This document shows, piece after piece, positions 1-7,205 of a DNA stretch of 48,800 bases. The stretch spans positions 1 through 48,800 of the forward strand of contig NZ_JABELD010000051.1 in assembly GCF_018853445.1 (NCBI RefSeq). The letters are read 5' to 3'. The stretch comes from Acidithiobacillus concretivorus. GTDB taxonomy: Bacteria > Pseudomonadota > Gammaproteobacteria > Acidithiobacillales > Acidithiobacillaceae. The translations under genes and the position numbers were made by a program. Under the pieces are notes generated by a model that ran no database searches, was not told where the DNA came from, and saw nothing but the letters and a program-made list of their open reading frames with translations. Within the stretch, counting starts at the first letter, position 1; every line of letters starts with the position of its first letter.

Positions 1-125
1 CGTGCTCGAAAAGCTCCCCACTTGGCCCAACAAGCGGCTCCACGAACTCTTGCCGTGGAACTGGAAAAAAACCGCATTACCCTGATGGGCGCCAATCCGC
101 AAGGGTGGGTTGGCTGAACGTTTAC
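1..125 (+). mobile_element. Right end of an IS66-family insertion sequence, cut by the window edge
   Basis: The window opens inside an insertion sequence. The frame from base 2 reads the end of an IS66-type transposase. The sequence reaching base 125 ends in GAACGTTTAC, whose complement begins GTAAACG; IS66-family ends usually start with GTAA. From base 126 the minus strand reads as mutS, so the element has inserted into mutS. The boundary at 125 is inferred from the terminal GTAA and the loss of MutS similarity. IS66 elements normally make 8-bp target duplications; the second copy lies outside the window. Confidence 0.75.
2..85 (+). CDS. IS66 family transposase, C-terminal fragment (5' end outside window)
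   Basis: Only the last 27 codons are present. They read VLEKLPTWPNK, a few residues, then ELLPWNWK and a TGA stop at 83-85. This matches the conserved C-terminal tail of IS66 transposases (the DDE_Tnp_IS66_C region, with L.RLPTHPN...ELLPWNW). The catalytic part is outside the window, so whether the element is active cannot be judged. Confidence 0.8.
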   Translation: MLEKLPTWPNKRLHELLPWNWKKTALP

Positions 126-2452
126 ATACCGGCCAGGCTGGCTACGGCCAGGCCGTAACTCTGGGCGGCTGGACCTTCTTCGACACGGTGCAGAAAAATA
201 ACCTGATCGTTCTGGGCGACAGCATCCAGATGCAGATTGCTGAGTTTCGGGTTTTCCAGCTCGGTCAGTTCAAAATAGTGGGTGGCAAAAAGTGTAAATG
301 CCCCGCGCTCCAGCAGGGCTTCTGCGGTGGCCCAGGCAATGGCGAGGCCATCATAGGTGGCGGTGCCGCGCCCGATTTCATCGAGAATGACCAGACTCTG
401 CGCTGTGGCCAGATGCAATATGCGGGCTGTTTCGCTCATTTCGACCATGAAGGTCGAGCGCCCGCCCGCCAGATCGTCGGCGGCACCAATGCGGGTGAAT
501 ATCTGGTCGATAGGCCCGATAATGGCTTCACGAGCGGGCACCCAGCTGCCGATATGAGCGAGTAGTACGATCAGTGCGCTCTGACGCATGTAGGTAGATT
601 TACCGCCCATGTTGGGGCCGGTAATCAGGTGCATCCGCTGTTGTTCATCAAAATGAAGGTCGTTAGGCACAAACTGACTGCCCATTTGCGCTTCGACGAC
701 CGGGTGTCTGCCATCAAGAATGTGCAGACTGTTTTCTGCCACCAGTTGCGGTGCAGACCAATTTAGCGATAAGGCGCGTTCAGCCAGGGTGCTCAGGACA
801 TCCAGCTCTGCCACTGCGGTCATGGTGTTCTGCAGGGCTGCAACTTCCGGTATCAGGGTGTCCAGAAGCGTTGTGAACAGCAGACGTTCCCGGCTGAGCG
901 CCAGACTTTCGGCGGAAAGCGCCTGATCTTCGATAAGCTTGAGGGCGTCATTGATGTAGCGTTCGGCATTTTTGGTGGTCTGGCGGCGGCGGTAATCGTC
1001 GGGAATTGGTCCCAGATAACTGCGGCTGATTTCAATATAAAAGCCGTGAACCCGATTGTACTGAATTTTGAGCTGGCTGATGCCGGTGCGTTGACGTTCT
1101 TCTTGTTCCAGATTACGCAGGACATCCTGAAGATTGTGACTCAGGGCTTGTAAACGATCCAGTTCAGTGTCATGGCCCGTTTGGATATAACCCCCCTCTC
1201 TTTGGGTCATGGGGGGCTGGTCGACAATGGCTTTTTCCAGCAGCAGGCGAGTTTCTGCGAATAACCCGATGCGTTTTTGATAGTCATGAAGCGGACTTTG
1301 TGCGAAGCGGTGCAGGCTTTCGTGCAGGGCGGGCAGGGCCTGGAGGGTGCTGCGCAATTGCGCCAAATCACGAGGATTAGCGCTGCGTAAGGCAATACGG
1401 GTGAGAATGCGCTCGGCGTCGGCGATGCCCTGCAAAGCCTTTTGCAGCGGCTCCGGACCCTGGCCGACTACCAGTGCGCTGACATGCTGCTGGCGCTGCA
1501 GCAAATCGGGTCCCTGACGCAAAGGACGTAGCAACCAGCGCCGCAAAAGCCGGGCACCCATGGGCGTGCGGGTTTTTTGCAGCAGAGACAGCAGGGTAGG
1601 GCCCTGTTCGTGCAGACTTTCAACAACTTCCAACGCACGAAAAGCGGTGGCATCCAGATACAGCTCATCTTCGGCGCGTTCAGGCTGCAGATGCTGGATC
1701 TGAGCCAGACTGCCCCGTAGTTGGGATTCGGCATAATGGAGAAGCGCTCCTGCAGCACGCAGGGCCAGTGGCCAGTCATTGCAGCCAAAACTGTCCAGGC
1801 GTTCGCCAAAATAGCGCTCCAGTACGGCTTGACTGCGCCGGGTCTGGAACAGGGTTTTATCCAGACTTTGGGCATGCTTGTTGTTCAGGCTGGTTTTGAG
1901 TGGCGAATCTTCGGGAAGAATGATTTCCGCTACAGGACGACGGGCCAGCAGGTCGGCCAAGCCTGTCTGGGGGATTTCCCTGAGCATCAGCCGCCCTCCG
2001 GCTGCATCCAGCCAGGCGAGGCCGCAACGAGCGCCTTCTGGACAAATGGCCAGCAGCAGGGGCTCCTGGTGACTATCCAGCAAGGCCCCATCGACAATGG
2101 TGCCGGGGGTCAAGACCCGGACAATGGCTCTTTCGACAGGACCTTTGCTGGTGGCAGGGTCACCAATTTGTTCGCCGATGGCGATTTTTTCGCCAAGTGC
2201 GACCAGTTTACCCAAATAACCATCGACGCTATGCACCGGAACCCCGGCCATGGGGATGGGTTCTCCGGCGCTGTGCCCCCGACTGGTGAGGGTAATACCC
2301 AGCAAGGCCGATGCTTTTTGCGCATCTTCGTAAAACAGTTCGTAAAAATCACCCATGCGGTAAAACAGCAGCGCATCTGGACATTCTGCTTTCAGTCCAA
2401 AATATTGCTGCATCATGGGGGTGTGGTTTTTAACTTTTTTAGAATCAATCAT
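122..2452 (-). CDS. mutS: DNA mismatch repair protein MutS, C-terminally truncated by an IS insertion
   Basis: MutS binds mismatches and small loops and recruits MutL. Visible landmarks are [12 protein letters not shown] and [11 protein letters not shown] near the N-terminus (mismatch-binding domain with its Phe-x-Glu), [13 protein letters not shown] (Walker A) and the ABC-type signature region around [12 protein letters not shown]. The start at 2452 gives [17 protein letters not shown], in register with E. coli MutS; the frame stays open to 2542 but those codons come from the attachment region. The reading frame ends right after [11 protein letters not shown], where E. coli MutS continues for about 80 residues carrying the helix-turn-helix dimer contact and tetramerisation region. 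The stop codon is supplied by the IS66 end. The protein is 776 residues against about 850 normally. It probably still binds DNA and ATP, but repair capacity is likely reduced (inference). The integrase gene lies directly upstream on the same strand. Confidence 0.95.
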   Translation of the reverse strand: MIDSKKVKNHTPMMQQYFGLKAECPDALLFYRMGDFYELFYEDAQKASALLGITLTSRGHSAGEPIPMAGVPVHSVDGYLGKLVALGEKIAIGEQIGDPATSKGPVERAIVRVLTPGTIVDGALLDSHQEPLLLAICPEGARCGLAWLDAAGGRLMLREIPQTGLADLLARRPVAEIILPEDSPLKTSLNNKHAQSLDKTLFQTRRSQAVLERYFGERLDSFGCNDWPLALRAAGALLHYAESQLRGSLAQIQHLQPERAEDELYLDATAFRALEVVESLHEQGPTLLSLLQKTRTPMGARLLRRWLLRPLRQGPDLLQRQQHVSALVVGQGPEPLQKALQGIADAERILTRIALRSANPRDLAQLRSTLQALPALHESLHRFAQSPLHDYQKRIGLFAETRLLLEKAIVDQPPMTQREGGYIQTGHDTELDRLQALSHNLQDVLRNLEQEERQRTGISQLKIQYNRVHGFYIEISRSYLGPIPDDYRRRQTTKNAERYINDALKLIEDQALSAESLALSRERLLFTTLLDTLIPEVAALQNTMTAVAELDVLSTLAERALSLNWSAPQLVAENSLHILDGRHPVVEAQMGSQFVPNDLHFDEQQRMHLITGPNMGGKSTYMRQSALIVLLAHIGSWVPAREAIIGPIDQIFTRIGAADDLAGGRSTFMVEMSETARILHLATAQSLVILDEIGRGTATYDGLAIAWATAEALLERGAFTLFATHYFELTELENPKLSNLHLDAVAQNDQVIFLHRVEEGPAAQSYGLAVASLAGM

Positions 2453-2463
2453 TTGTGGTCTAT

Positions 2464-2506
2464 TGTCTAAAACTTGTCTAATTTGGGAACGGGGCTGTCT
2501 AAAACT
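2464..2506. other. Candidate attachment region (attL) with three phased TGTCTAA repeats
   Basis: Three direct copies of TGTCTAA start at 2464, 2475 and 2496, offsets of 11 and 21 bp, about one and two helical turns. The first and third extend to TGTCTAAAACT. They span the short gap between the mutS start (2452) and the integrase stop codon (2499), where the chromosome-element junction should be. Short phased repeats beside a tyrosine integrase are typical of core or arm sites. No second copy was seen in the window, so the right end of the element is not included. Confidence 0.5.
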
Positions 2507-3467
2507 CCGCCAGCTTTGGCGGTACCGCAACCACTGTATCATGTTGCCGAATATAACGTGCGGTCATGCGTGGGTCTGCATGTCCAGCCAGCGCCACAGG
2601 ATCCAATCCTTGTCTTTTGGCATCCGTCAGACTCTTTGCCCGGAGATCATGCAGATGAGCATCCGGGATACCTGACCGCTCCACGGCGGTGGCCCACATA
2701 TCCTGTACCGTGGCGTAGGTATAAGGCCGACCACCGCGCTTGACGCTGAACAGGCTCATTGAAGCGACAGATCGGTGCAGAGAGCGAGCAGCTTTGATGG
2801 CCCGTTCTAGGTCCGGCGTCATGGCGACGAGAACGCGGCTACCGGTTTTCTCCTGCTCAAAATAAATGCCATCCGCAGACACGTCGGATAGCTTTATTTT
2901 CAGCACATCACCAATCCGCTGGCCGGTAAGATAGGCCACCATGATGATTGGTTTAAGGTTTTCCGACGCTGCTGTGTATATGGAATGAAACTCTGCGTCT
3001 GTCAGGTAGCGACGGCGCTTGGATTCGGCGTGGCGTTTAATCCCGACGCAGGGATTATAATCCACCATGCCACGCTCCAGCGCGTAGTTGAAGACCAGCC
3101 GCAGATAAGACAGCAGCCGGTTCCCCATACTGGGGCGGTCTGCGTAAGCCGACTTGACGGTAGCCACGTCCGCGCCTCGCACTTGTTCTGGAGCGAATTC
3201 GGCCAGCATTTCCTTGAGTACCCGGCGGCATTGGTCGTATTGGCTAACGGTATTGGGACGCTTGTTTCGGATGATTTCGACGTGTGCGATTTCAATCAAT
3301 GCGGGCATCCCGGAATTTGTCGGGGCGGCAAGGGCTGCATAGCGTTGTAGAGCTGTGGGTAAATCAGGAGCCAGGCGCGTCCATTTGCCTTCTTTGACGT
3401 ACCAGTAGGCACCGTGTTTGGAATAGACGCACGGCGGGAGGTTACGATGGGTTTTGCGCGGTCGCAT
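2499..3467 (-). CDS. int: Tyrosine recombinase / integrase of the element
   Basis: This is a 322-residue site-specific recombinase that would catalyse integration and excision. The catalytic set is complete: Arg184 (TGQRIGDV), Lys207 in the beta-hairpin, His273 and Arg276 (HLHDLR), His296 (AGHAD) and the nucleophile Tyr305 (ARYIRQ). Residues 60-140 form the SAM-like core-binding domain. The N-terminus ([20 protein letters not shown]) resembles the arm-binding region of phage-type integrases. The start at 3467 lies within the 3' end of the small gene upstream, suggesting translational coupling. It is transcribed toward mutS, with its stop codon 46 bases from the mutS start. Confidence 0.93.
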   Translation of the reverse strand: MRPRKTHRNLPPCVYSKHGAYWYVKEGKWTRLAPDLPTALQRYAALAAPTNSGMPALIEIAHVEIIRNKRPNTVSQYDQCRRVLKEMLAEFAPEQVRGADVATVKSAYADRPSMGNRLLSYLRLVFNYALERGMVDYNPCVGIKRHAESKRRRYLTDAEFHSIYTAASENLKPIIMVAYLTGQRIGDVLKIKLSDVSADGIYFEQEKTGSRVLVAMTPDLERAIKAARSLHRSVASMSLFSVKRGGRPYTYATVQDMWATAVERSGIPDAHLHDLRAKSLTDAKRQGLDPVALAGHADPRMTARYIRQHDTVVAVPPKLAEF

Positions 3468-3666
3468 GTCCTTTGGGGATCCTCACTTGAGGTCTGGAAT
3501 GTTGTACCGGAGCACCCAGTTTGGCAAGTACCGTTGCTGTCAGTACACGCGGCCTGCCATCTGCGCCAATCTCAAAGGGATACCCATTGGCACGGAGCCA
3601 CGCGATCTGCTGCGGGCGTCTTTGATAGCCGGTAAGTTCGTAGAGATGATCCTTGCTCAGAAACAT
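3442..3666 (-). CDS. Small DUF4224-like protein, possible excisionase or integrase partner
   Basis: The 74-residue product begins MFLSKDHLYELTGYQRR and continues QQIAWLRANGYPFEIGADGRPRV. This is the pattern of DUF4224 proteins (L..eel.ELTG..r...Q..wL...gi.f....dGrP.V), which commonly sit immediately upstream of phage and ICE integrases and are thought to be small winged-helix DNA-binding proteins. I chose ATG 3666 over upstream in-frame starts because family similarity begins there. The 3' end overlaps the integrase start by 26 bases, so the two are probably co-translated. A role as recombination directionality factor is inferred from position only. Confidence 0.7.
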   Translation of the reverse strand: MFLSKDHLYELTGYQRRPQQIAWLRANGYPFEIGADGRPRVLTATVLAKLGAPVQHSRPQVRIPKGHATAQNPS

Positions 3667-3798
3667 TTTCTTTGTCTGCAAATCTGAGTTCTGTTTTTCT
3701 GGGTTTTCCAGAGACAGGGACGGGGCAAGGAAGAGTCCTCCAAGTGGCGCGACTTCCTTGATAGTAAACCACAAGAACCACCAAAAGACAATATAAAT

Positions 3799-4188
3799 TT
3801 ACTTTAGGCGTTTATTCTTCTCTAGCATTTCCTGCATGATCATGTCGAAGAATTGTTTTTTATCCTGAAGAGACTGGAAAAATTCTTTCTTTATAGAATC
3901 TGGTAGTCCTTCGTACAAATCCAGTACGGCTTTCTGGTGCGGGGTCATTACCCGGTAAGGGTTGTCTTCCTCGGACATCTCTCCTTTGCCGAGAATGAGC
4001 CAATCTATTGATACATTAAGGGCATCCCTTATGGCAATGACATATTCCGGTCTGGGGTCTTTGATTTTTCCGTTTTCCCAAGACCAGACGAGTTGCTTGG
4101 AAACATTGATCCTGTGGGCAAGCTCGGACATGGTTAGTCCTGCTTTCTCGCGAGCTAATCTGATTCTGTCACCGGTTGTGGTAGTCAT
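3799..4188 (-). CDS. XRE-family CI-like repressor
   Basis: The protein has 129 residues. An N-terminal helix-turn-helix (GDRIRLAREKAGLTMSELA, then VSKQLVWSWENGK) has the XRE/lambda-repressor pattern, followed by IDWLILGKGE, a hallmark of CI-type regulators. The C-terminal half is helical and charged, with no LexA-type autoprotease Ser-Lys dyad, so induction by RecA self-cleavage is unlikely. ATG 4188 is the start that places the HTH at the N-terminus; the frame upstream is open but hydrophobic and unrelated. It is divergent from a Cro-like gene at 4259, with a palindrome between them, which is the usual lysogeny or maintenance switch arrangement. Confidence 0.85.
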   Translation of the reverse strand: MTTTTGDRIRLAREKAGLTMSELAHRINVSKQLVWSWENGKIKDPRPEYVIAIRDALNVSIDWLILGKGEMSEEDNPYRVMTPHQKAVLDLYEGLPDSIKKEFFQSLQDKKQFFDMIMQEMLEKNKRLK

Positions 4189-4217
4189 GCCCCATATTGC
4201 AATAACCATAAAAAATG

Positions 4218-4237
4218 TGGTAAATAATAAATTACCA
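4218..4237. promoter_or_regulatory. Palindromic operator candidate between the CI-like and Cro-like genes
   Basis: The 20-bp stretch TGGTAAATAATAAATTACCA has perfect 6-bp arms (TGGTAA/TTACCA) around an AT-rich 8-bp core. A second, weaker ACCA/TGGT pair starts at 4205. The palindrome lies midway between the divergent starts at 4188 and 4259, where a shared operator is expected. The Cro-like gene has a good ribosome-binding site (AGGAG, 7 bases before its ATG). Confidence 0.45.
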
Positions 4238-4258
4238 AGAAAGTACAGGAGCATCGAA

Positions 4259-4522
4259 ATGAAAAAATCGACAGCAATTAGAATGTTCGGTACCGGCACG
4301 AAGCTGGGCATGGCTATAAACCTGTCAAAACAGGCCATTTCAAATTGGCCTGAAGTGCTGAATACCAGACGAAGCGATGAAATAATCGGCGCGGCACTGC
4401 GATTGGGCGTGTCTATTCATGAAATTGGAATAGCCATAGCCGAACCTACAGAACCTTACACTCATGGAAAAAGAATAAACGAACAAAGAGGAAAAGATCA
4501 GATCCAGTCCATGAGCTGCTAA
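4259..4522 (+). CDS. Cro/YdaS-like small HTH regulator
   Basis: The protein has 87 residues. MFGTGTKLGMAINLSKQAISNWPE matches the Cro/YdaS pattern (FG....LA..LGIS..AVS.W.E). The rest (DEIIGAALRLGVSIHEIG) is helical with a polar tail. The start ATG is preceded by AGGAG at the right spacing. It is divergent from the CI-like gene at 3799-4188; together they probably form the bistable switch controlling excision and transfer (inferred from arrangement). Confidence 0.75.
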   Translation: MKKSTAIRMFGTGTKLGMAINLSKQAISNWPEVLNTRRSDEIIGAALRLGVSIHEIGIAIAEPTEPYTHGKRINEQRGKDQIQSMSC

Positions 4523-4536
4523 GTCAGGGAATGCCA

Positions 4537-4770
4537 ATGACAACACACGCAAAACAACCGCAGCAAAAAAAATCCGGTAAATCCAGACCTTATCACATCT
4601 ATGGTGTATCAGACACTTACGGGATGCGGCGCTGGCCGGGCAAAAATTTTGCCACTCGTAAGGCCGCAGAGGACGAACGCGAAGACTTGGGGTACATGCG
4701 GATCCCAGGGACCGTAGATGACATTGAGCGTTTTATTGTGGTTGACAGCCGTGAACCCGATAAACACTGA
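4537..4770 (+). CDS. Small basic hypothetical protein
   Basis: This 77-residue protein starts MTTHAKQPQQKKSGKSRPYH and has a Lys-rich N-terminus, an aromatic and charged middle (MRRWPGKNFATRKAAEDERE) and an acidic end. I do not recognise a family. ATG 4537 is preferred over the in-frame ATG at 4531 because it is better spaced from the GGGA upstream. It follows the Cro-like gene by 14 bases and is followed by a strong hairpin at 4791-4819, so the two probably form one short early operon. Confidence 0.6.
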   Translation: MTTHAKQPQQKKSGKSRPYHIYGVSDTYGMRRWPGKNFATRKAAEDEREDLGYMRIPGTVDDIERFIVVDSREPDKH

Positions 4771-4790
4771 AAATCTCTTGAAAAACAAAA

Positions 4791-4819
4791 CCCCCGACGA
4801 CTGGCGAAGTCTTCGGGGG
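4791..4819 (+). terminator. Intrinsic terminator-like hairpin, possibly bidirectional
   Basis: CCCCCGACGACT and AAGTCTTCGGGGG pair across a short loop with one mismatch. An A-rich run precedes the hairpin and CATCTTTT follows it, so it could stop transcription from either side. It closes the short Cro-like operon and insulates the replication genes that follow. Confidence 0.65.
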
Positions 4820-4876
4820 CTACATCTTTTGGCTGGGCAGCCTTGGTACGATCAGCGTTATGAGAGCAAAAAGAAG

Positions 4877-4966
4877 ATGCTCAACAACAAGCTCAAAAAG
4901 GAGCACAACACGGAGCACAACACGGAGCACAACACGGAGCACAACACGGAGCACAACACAACGTGA
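4877..4966 (+). CDS. Possible 29-residue leader peptide encoded through the iterons
   Basis: ATG 4877 opens MLNNKLKK followed by five EHNT units, because the 12-bp DNA repeats are in frame. Its TGA overlaps the GTG start of the next gene (GTGA). That next gene has no Shine-Dalgarno sequence, so translation may be coupled through this peptide. The repeat more likely exists for its DNA function and the peptide may be incidental. Confidence 0.3.
   Translation: MLNNKLKKEHNTEHNTEHNTEHNTEHNTT
4901..4960. repeat. Five tandem 12-bp iteron-like repeats
   Basis: Five perfect head-to-tail copies of GAGCACAACACG, the last differing only in its final base, occupy 4901-4960. They end two bases before the start of the DnaT/DnaD-like replication gene. 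Tandem repeats of this length directly upstream of a replication initiator gene are typical iterons, bound by the initiator for origin function or autoregulation. Iterons are often 17-22 bp, so these are short, although about 1.1 helical turns still puts sites near one face. Confidence 0.65.
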
Positions 4967-6375
4967 CCGATCTTACCGACACCATTATAGATTCTGGTAA
5001 GAACCGTTGCAAGTCTGATTCGATTCCAGAAAGCACCCAGGTCACATTGGATATGGGATGCCCGGATGCGCTTCCGCGCAAACGCTGGGTGCTCAATGAT
5101 CTAGGCCTATCCCCGGATCTGTATATCCCCAATATTTTATCCCAACCGATGCTTACCCTGTATAGGCTGACGCGCTTAAAAATGACGGAGCGCGTTGTTT
5201 TACAGGCACTTTTATTGCACGCCCATTACACCAATCTGGCCGAGCCGGTATTCCCCAGCCTGGAGCGCATTGGTACGATGATTGGCCGGGGCGTCTGCAC
5301 CGTCAGTACAGCACTCCGTCATCTGCAGCAATCTGGATACATCGTCCGGCAGGTGCGCCGCAAGGCCCATGGCCGTTTCCGTGGCGTCACCCATACTTAT
5401 TTTACTCCCATGCTGGCAGATCTGGTGCAGATGCCCTATGAACCGCACCATGTCCGCCAAAAAAGCCTGTTTGAGCAAGCGATGTCGGGGTTCAAACAGG
5501 TTTGTGGTGTTGTCGCTGAAAAAATAGACCTGAAAAAATGGAGCGCCGCATGGATTCGGCAATGCGAATCGGTGGTGAACAGCCAGTTGTTGAAGAAACT
5601 GTCCCTGCCCGCTGAACTCCTGTTTTTGCTGGAAAGAGGCGTGCTGGCCAGTGATCTTTTTCGCTGGCAGAAACAGCTACGGAAAAACCGGTCATCACTG
5701 GATCTCACTGGCATTGTCACCCGTAAACGATTTGCGCTGGAGAAAGCCAAAAATGTCGGTGGATACCTCAGAACACTGGTCAGAAAAGTCCTGAACGGCG
5801 AGAAGATTCAGGATGGCTGGGAGTGGGAAGCGGATCAGCAGAAAGAATCGGAAGAACCATTGAATATCAACAGATACTATTCAACACCTGTCGCTATTTC
5901 AGCGGATTGGGAGCCTTCAAAAGTCTTTGTTGGTATCGCAAAGCGGGCAGGACTGAATGTGGACAGTCCGGACTATCCGAAGGCCTTGCAGGATTTTATC
6001 ACCTACTGGTCATTCAAGCCCGACGAAACCCGCAGCCAGCATCGCTGGGAGAAGTCGCTGGTGTTCTCCTGGAAACGCTATCTGGCGCAGGAACACGAAC
6101 CCGAAAAGCCCGAAAGAAAAAAACAGGTGTCCACGCGGCATGACTGGGGAGTGAGCACGAATTATGAAGCATTCATGCACGATGACGGAACCATCAACGA
6201 TGAAGCACTGGACGCTTCCACAGGTGCAGGAATGTCGCCACCAGGCCATCTGGATGAAGCGGTGCTGATGCCGGATGGCACTTTTTTGCATCGTTATGAG
6301 TTGTCTGACGATAGCGAAGTAACGGAAAAGGACAAGGAAAAGGACAAGGAATACGAAGAAAAGGAGGTTTTGTGA
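4963..6375 (+). CDS. Replication initiator / primosomal DnaT-DnaD-like protein
   Basis: The protein has 470 residues. Residues ~70-135 form a winged helix of the HTH_36/replication type (LTRLKMTERVVLQALLLH, then FPSLERIGTMIGRG and TALRHLQQSGYI). Residues ~315-380 (a stretch ending FKPDETRSQHRWEKSLVFSW) resemble the DnaT/DnaD C-terminal DNA-binding domain. The tail is very acidic and Lys/Glu-rich. GTG 4963 gives the longest sensible frame but lacks a ribosome-binding site; the frame overlaps the upstream stop as GTGA. The next gene is a DnaC-like helicase loader, so the pair probably recruits the host DnaB helicase to the element's own origin. Function is inferred from domain pattern and neighbours. 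Confidence 0.65.
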   Translation: MTDLTDTIIDSGKNRCKSDSIPESTQVTLDMGCPDALPRKRWVLNDLGLSPDLYIPNILSQPMLTLYRLTRLKMTERVVLQALLLHAHYTNLAEPVFPSLERIGTMIGRGVCTVSTALRHLQQSGYIVRQVRRKAHGRFRGVTHTYFTPMLADLVQMPYEPHHVRQKSLFEQAMSGFKQVCGVVAEKIDLKKWSAAWIRQCESVVNSQLLKKLSLPAELLFLLERGVLASDLFRWQKQLRKNRSSLDLTGIVTRKRFALEKAKNVGGYLRTLVRKVLNGEKIQDGWEWEADQQKESEEPLNINRYYSTPVAISADWEPSKVFVGIAKRAGLNVDSPDYPKALQDFITYWSFKPDETRSQHRWEKSLVFSWKRYLAQEHEPEKPERKKQVSTRHDWGVSTNYEAFMHDDGTINDEALDASTGAGMSPPGHLDEAVLMPDGTFLHRYELSDDSEVTEKDKEKDKEYEEKEVL

Positions 6376-7187
6376 TGCAGAAATTATGTGTTAGCGGATC
6401 CATTATCGAAACTGAAGAACGCACCTGTGAAGTCCACGGGGCGTACACTGCCAAAAAGCTCTGCTTCGGCACCCGTGAAATCTGGTCCGGATGTGCAAAG
6501 TGCATGGAGGATGAGGCGCGGAAACAAACGCAGGAATTGGGCGAGCGCCGAAAAAAAGCCAGCATGGATGGGCTTCTCCATCGCGCCGCCATTCCGCCGC
6601 GATTCCGAGATTGTTCCTTCGACAGTTATAAGGTGGATGTTACCAATCCCAAGCAGCAGCGGGCGCTGGATTTTACACGGGATTATGCTGCGAGCTTTGA
6701 AGAAGCCGTGCGCTCAGGGCGCTCCATGATTCTTTTCGGGGATACAGGGACTGGGAAAACGCATCTGTCCATAGCCATTGCCCACGACATCATCCAGCGC
6801 GGTTACACGGCGGTATTCACATCCGTCATGGAAGCCGTCCTGACCGTGCGGGAAACCTATCGGCGGGATTCGCACATGACTGAACGGGAGATCATTGATT
6901 CGTTTGTTCGTCCGGATTTGCTCATCCTCGATGAAGTGGGTACGCAGTACAACACAGATTCCGAGCGGGTGATTCTTTTCGAGATACTGAATGCCCGTTA
7001 TCAACGGGAACGCCCGGTGATTCTCATCGGAAACGAAAACCTGGACGTGATTCGTGCAACAATCGGCAGAAGGATATTTGACCGTTTTCGTACCAATAAA
7101 GGCATTGCTGTTCAATTCGCCTGGAACAGCTACCGTACCAGAGTTGGCATCGAAGACCTCGATACGGCTAACGCTGTCGCTCACTAA
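6375..7187 (+). CDS. DnaC-like AAA+ helicase loader
   Basis: The protein has 270 residues. A cysteine cluster near the N-terminus (CEVHG, then C, then CAKC) looks like a zinc-binding finger. An AAA+ ATPase core follows, with Walker A LFGDTGTGKTHLSIAIAHD, Walker B LLILDEVG, and ERVILFEILNARYQRERPVI as in DnaC and IstB-type loaders. Such proteins load replicative helicase onto DNA. ATG 6375 has AGGAGG 7 bases upstream and overlaps the previous stop codon, so it is coupled to the DnaT/DnaD-like gene. Confidence 0.85.
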   Translation: MQKLCVSGSIIETEERTCEVHGAYTAKKLCFGTREIWSGCAKCMEDEARKQTQELGERRKKASMDGLLHRAAIPPRFRDCSFDSYKVDVTNPKQQRALDFTRDYAASFEEAVRSGRSMILFGDTGTGKTHLSIAIAHDIIQRGYTAVFTSVMEAVLTVRETYRRDSHMTEREIIDSFVRPDLLILDEVGTQYNTDSERVILFEILNARYQRERPVILIGNENLDVIRATIGRRIFDRFRTNKGIAVQFAWNSYRTRVGIEDLDTANAVAH

Positions 7188-7205
7188 ACAGAAAAGGAAA
7201 TATTC

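Noticed and set aside
110-565. Plus-strand frame of 151 residues overlapping the IS-mutS junction
   Set aside because: Antisense to the MutS ATPase domain; open only because of codon composition.
1721-2470. Long plus-strand frame of 249 residues inside mutS
   Set aside because: Exactly antisense to highly conserved MutS coding sequence, no ribosome-binding site and no protein-like features.
4901-4960. CRISPR array
   Set aside because: Repeats are only 12 bp, directly adjacent with no spacers, and sit before a replication gene.
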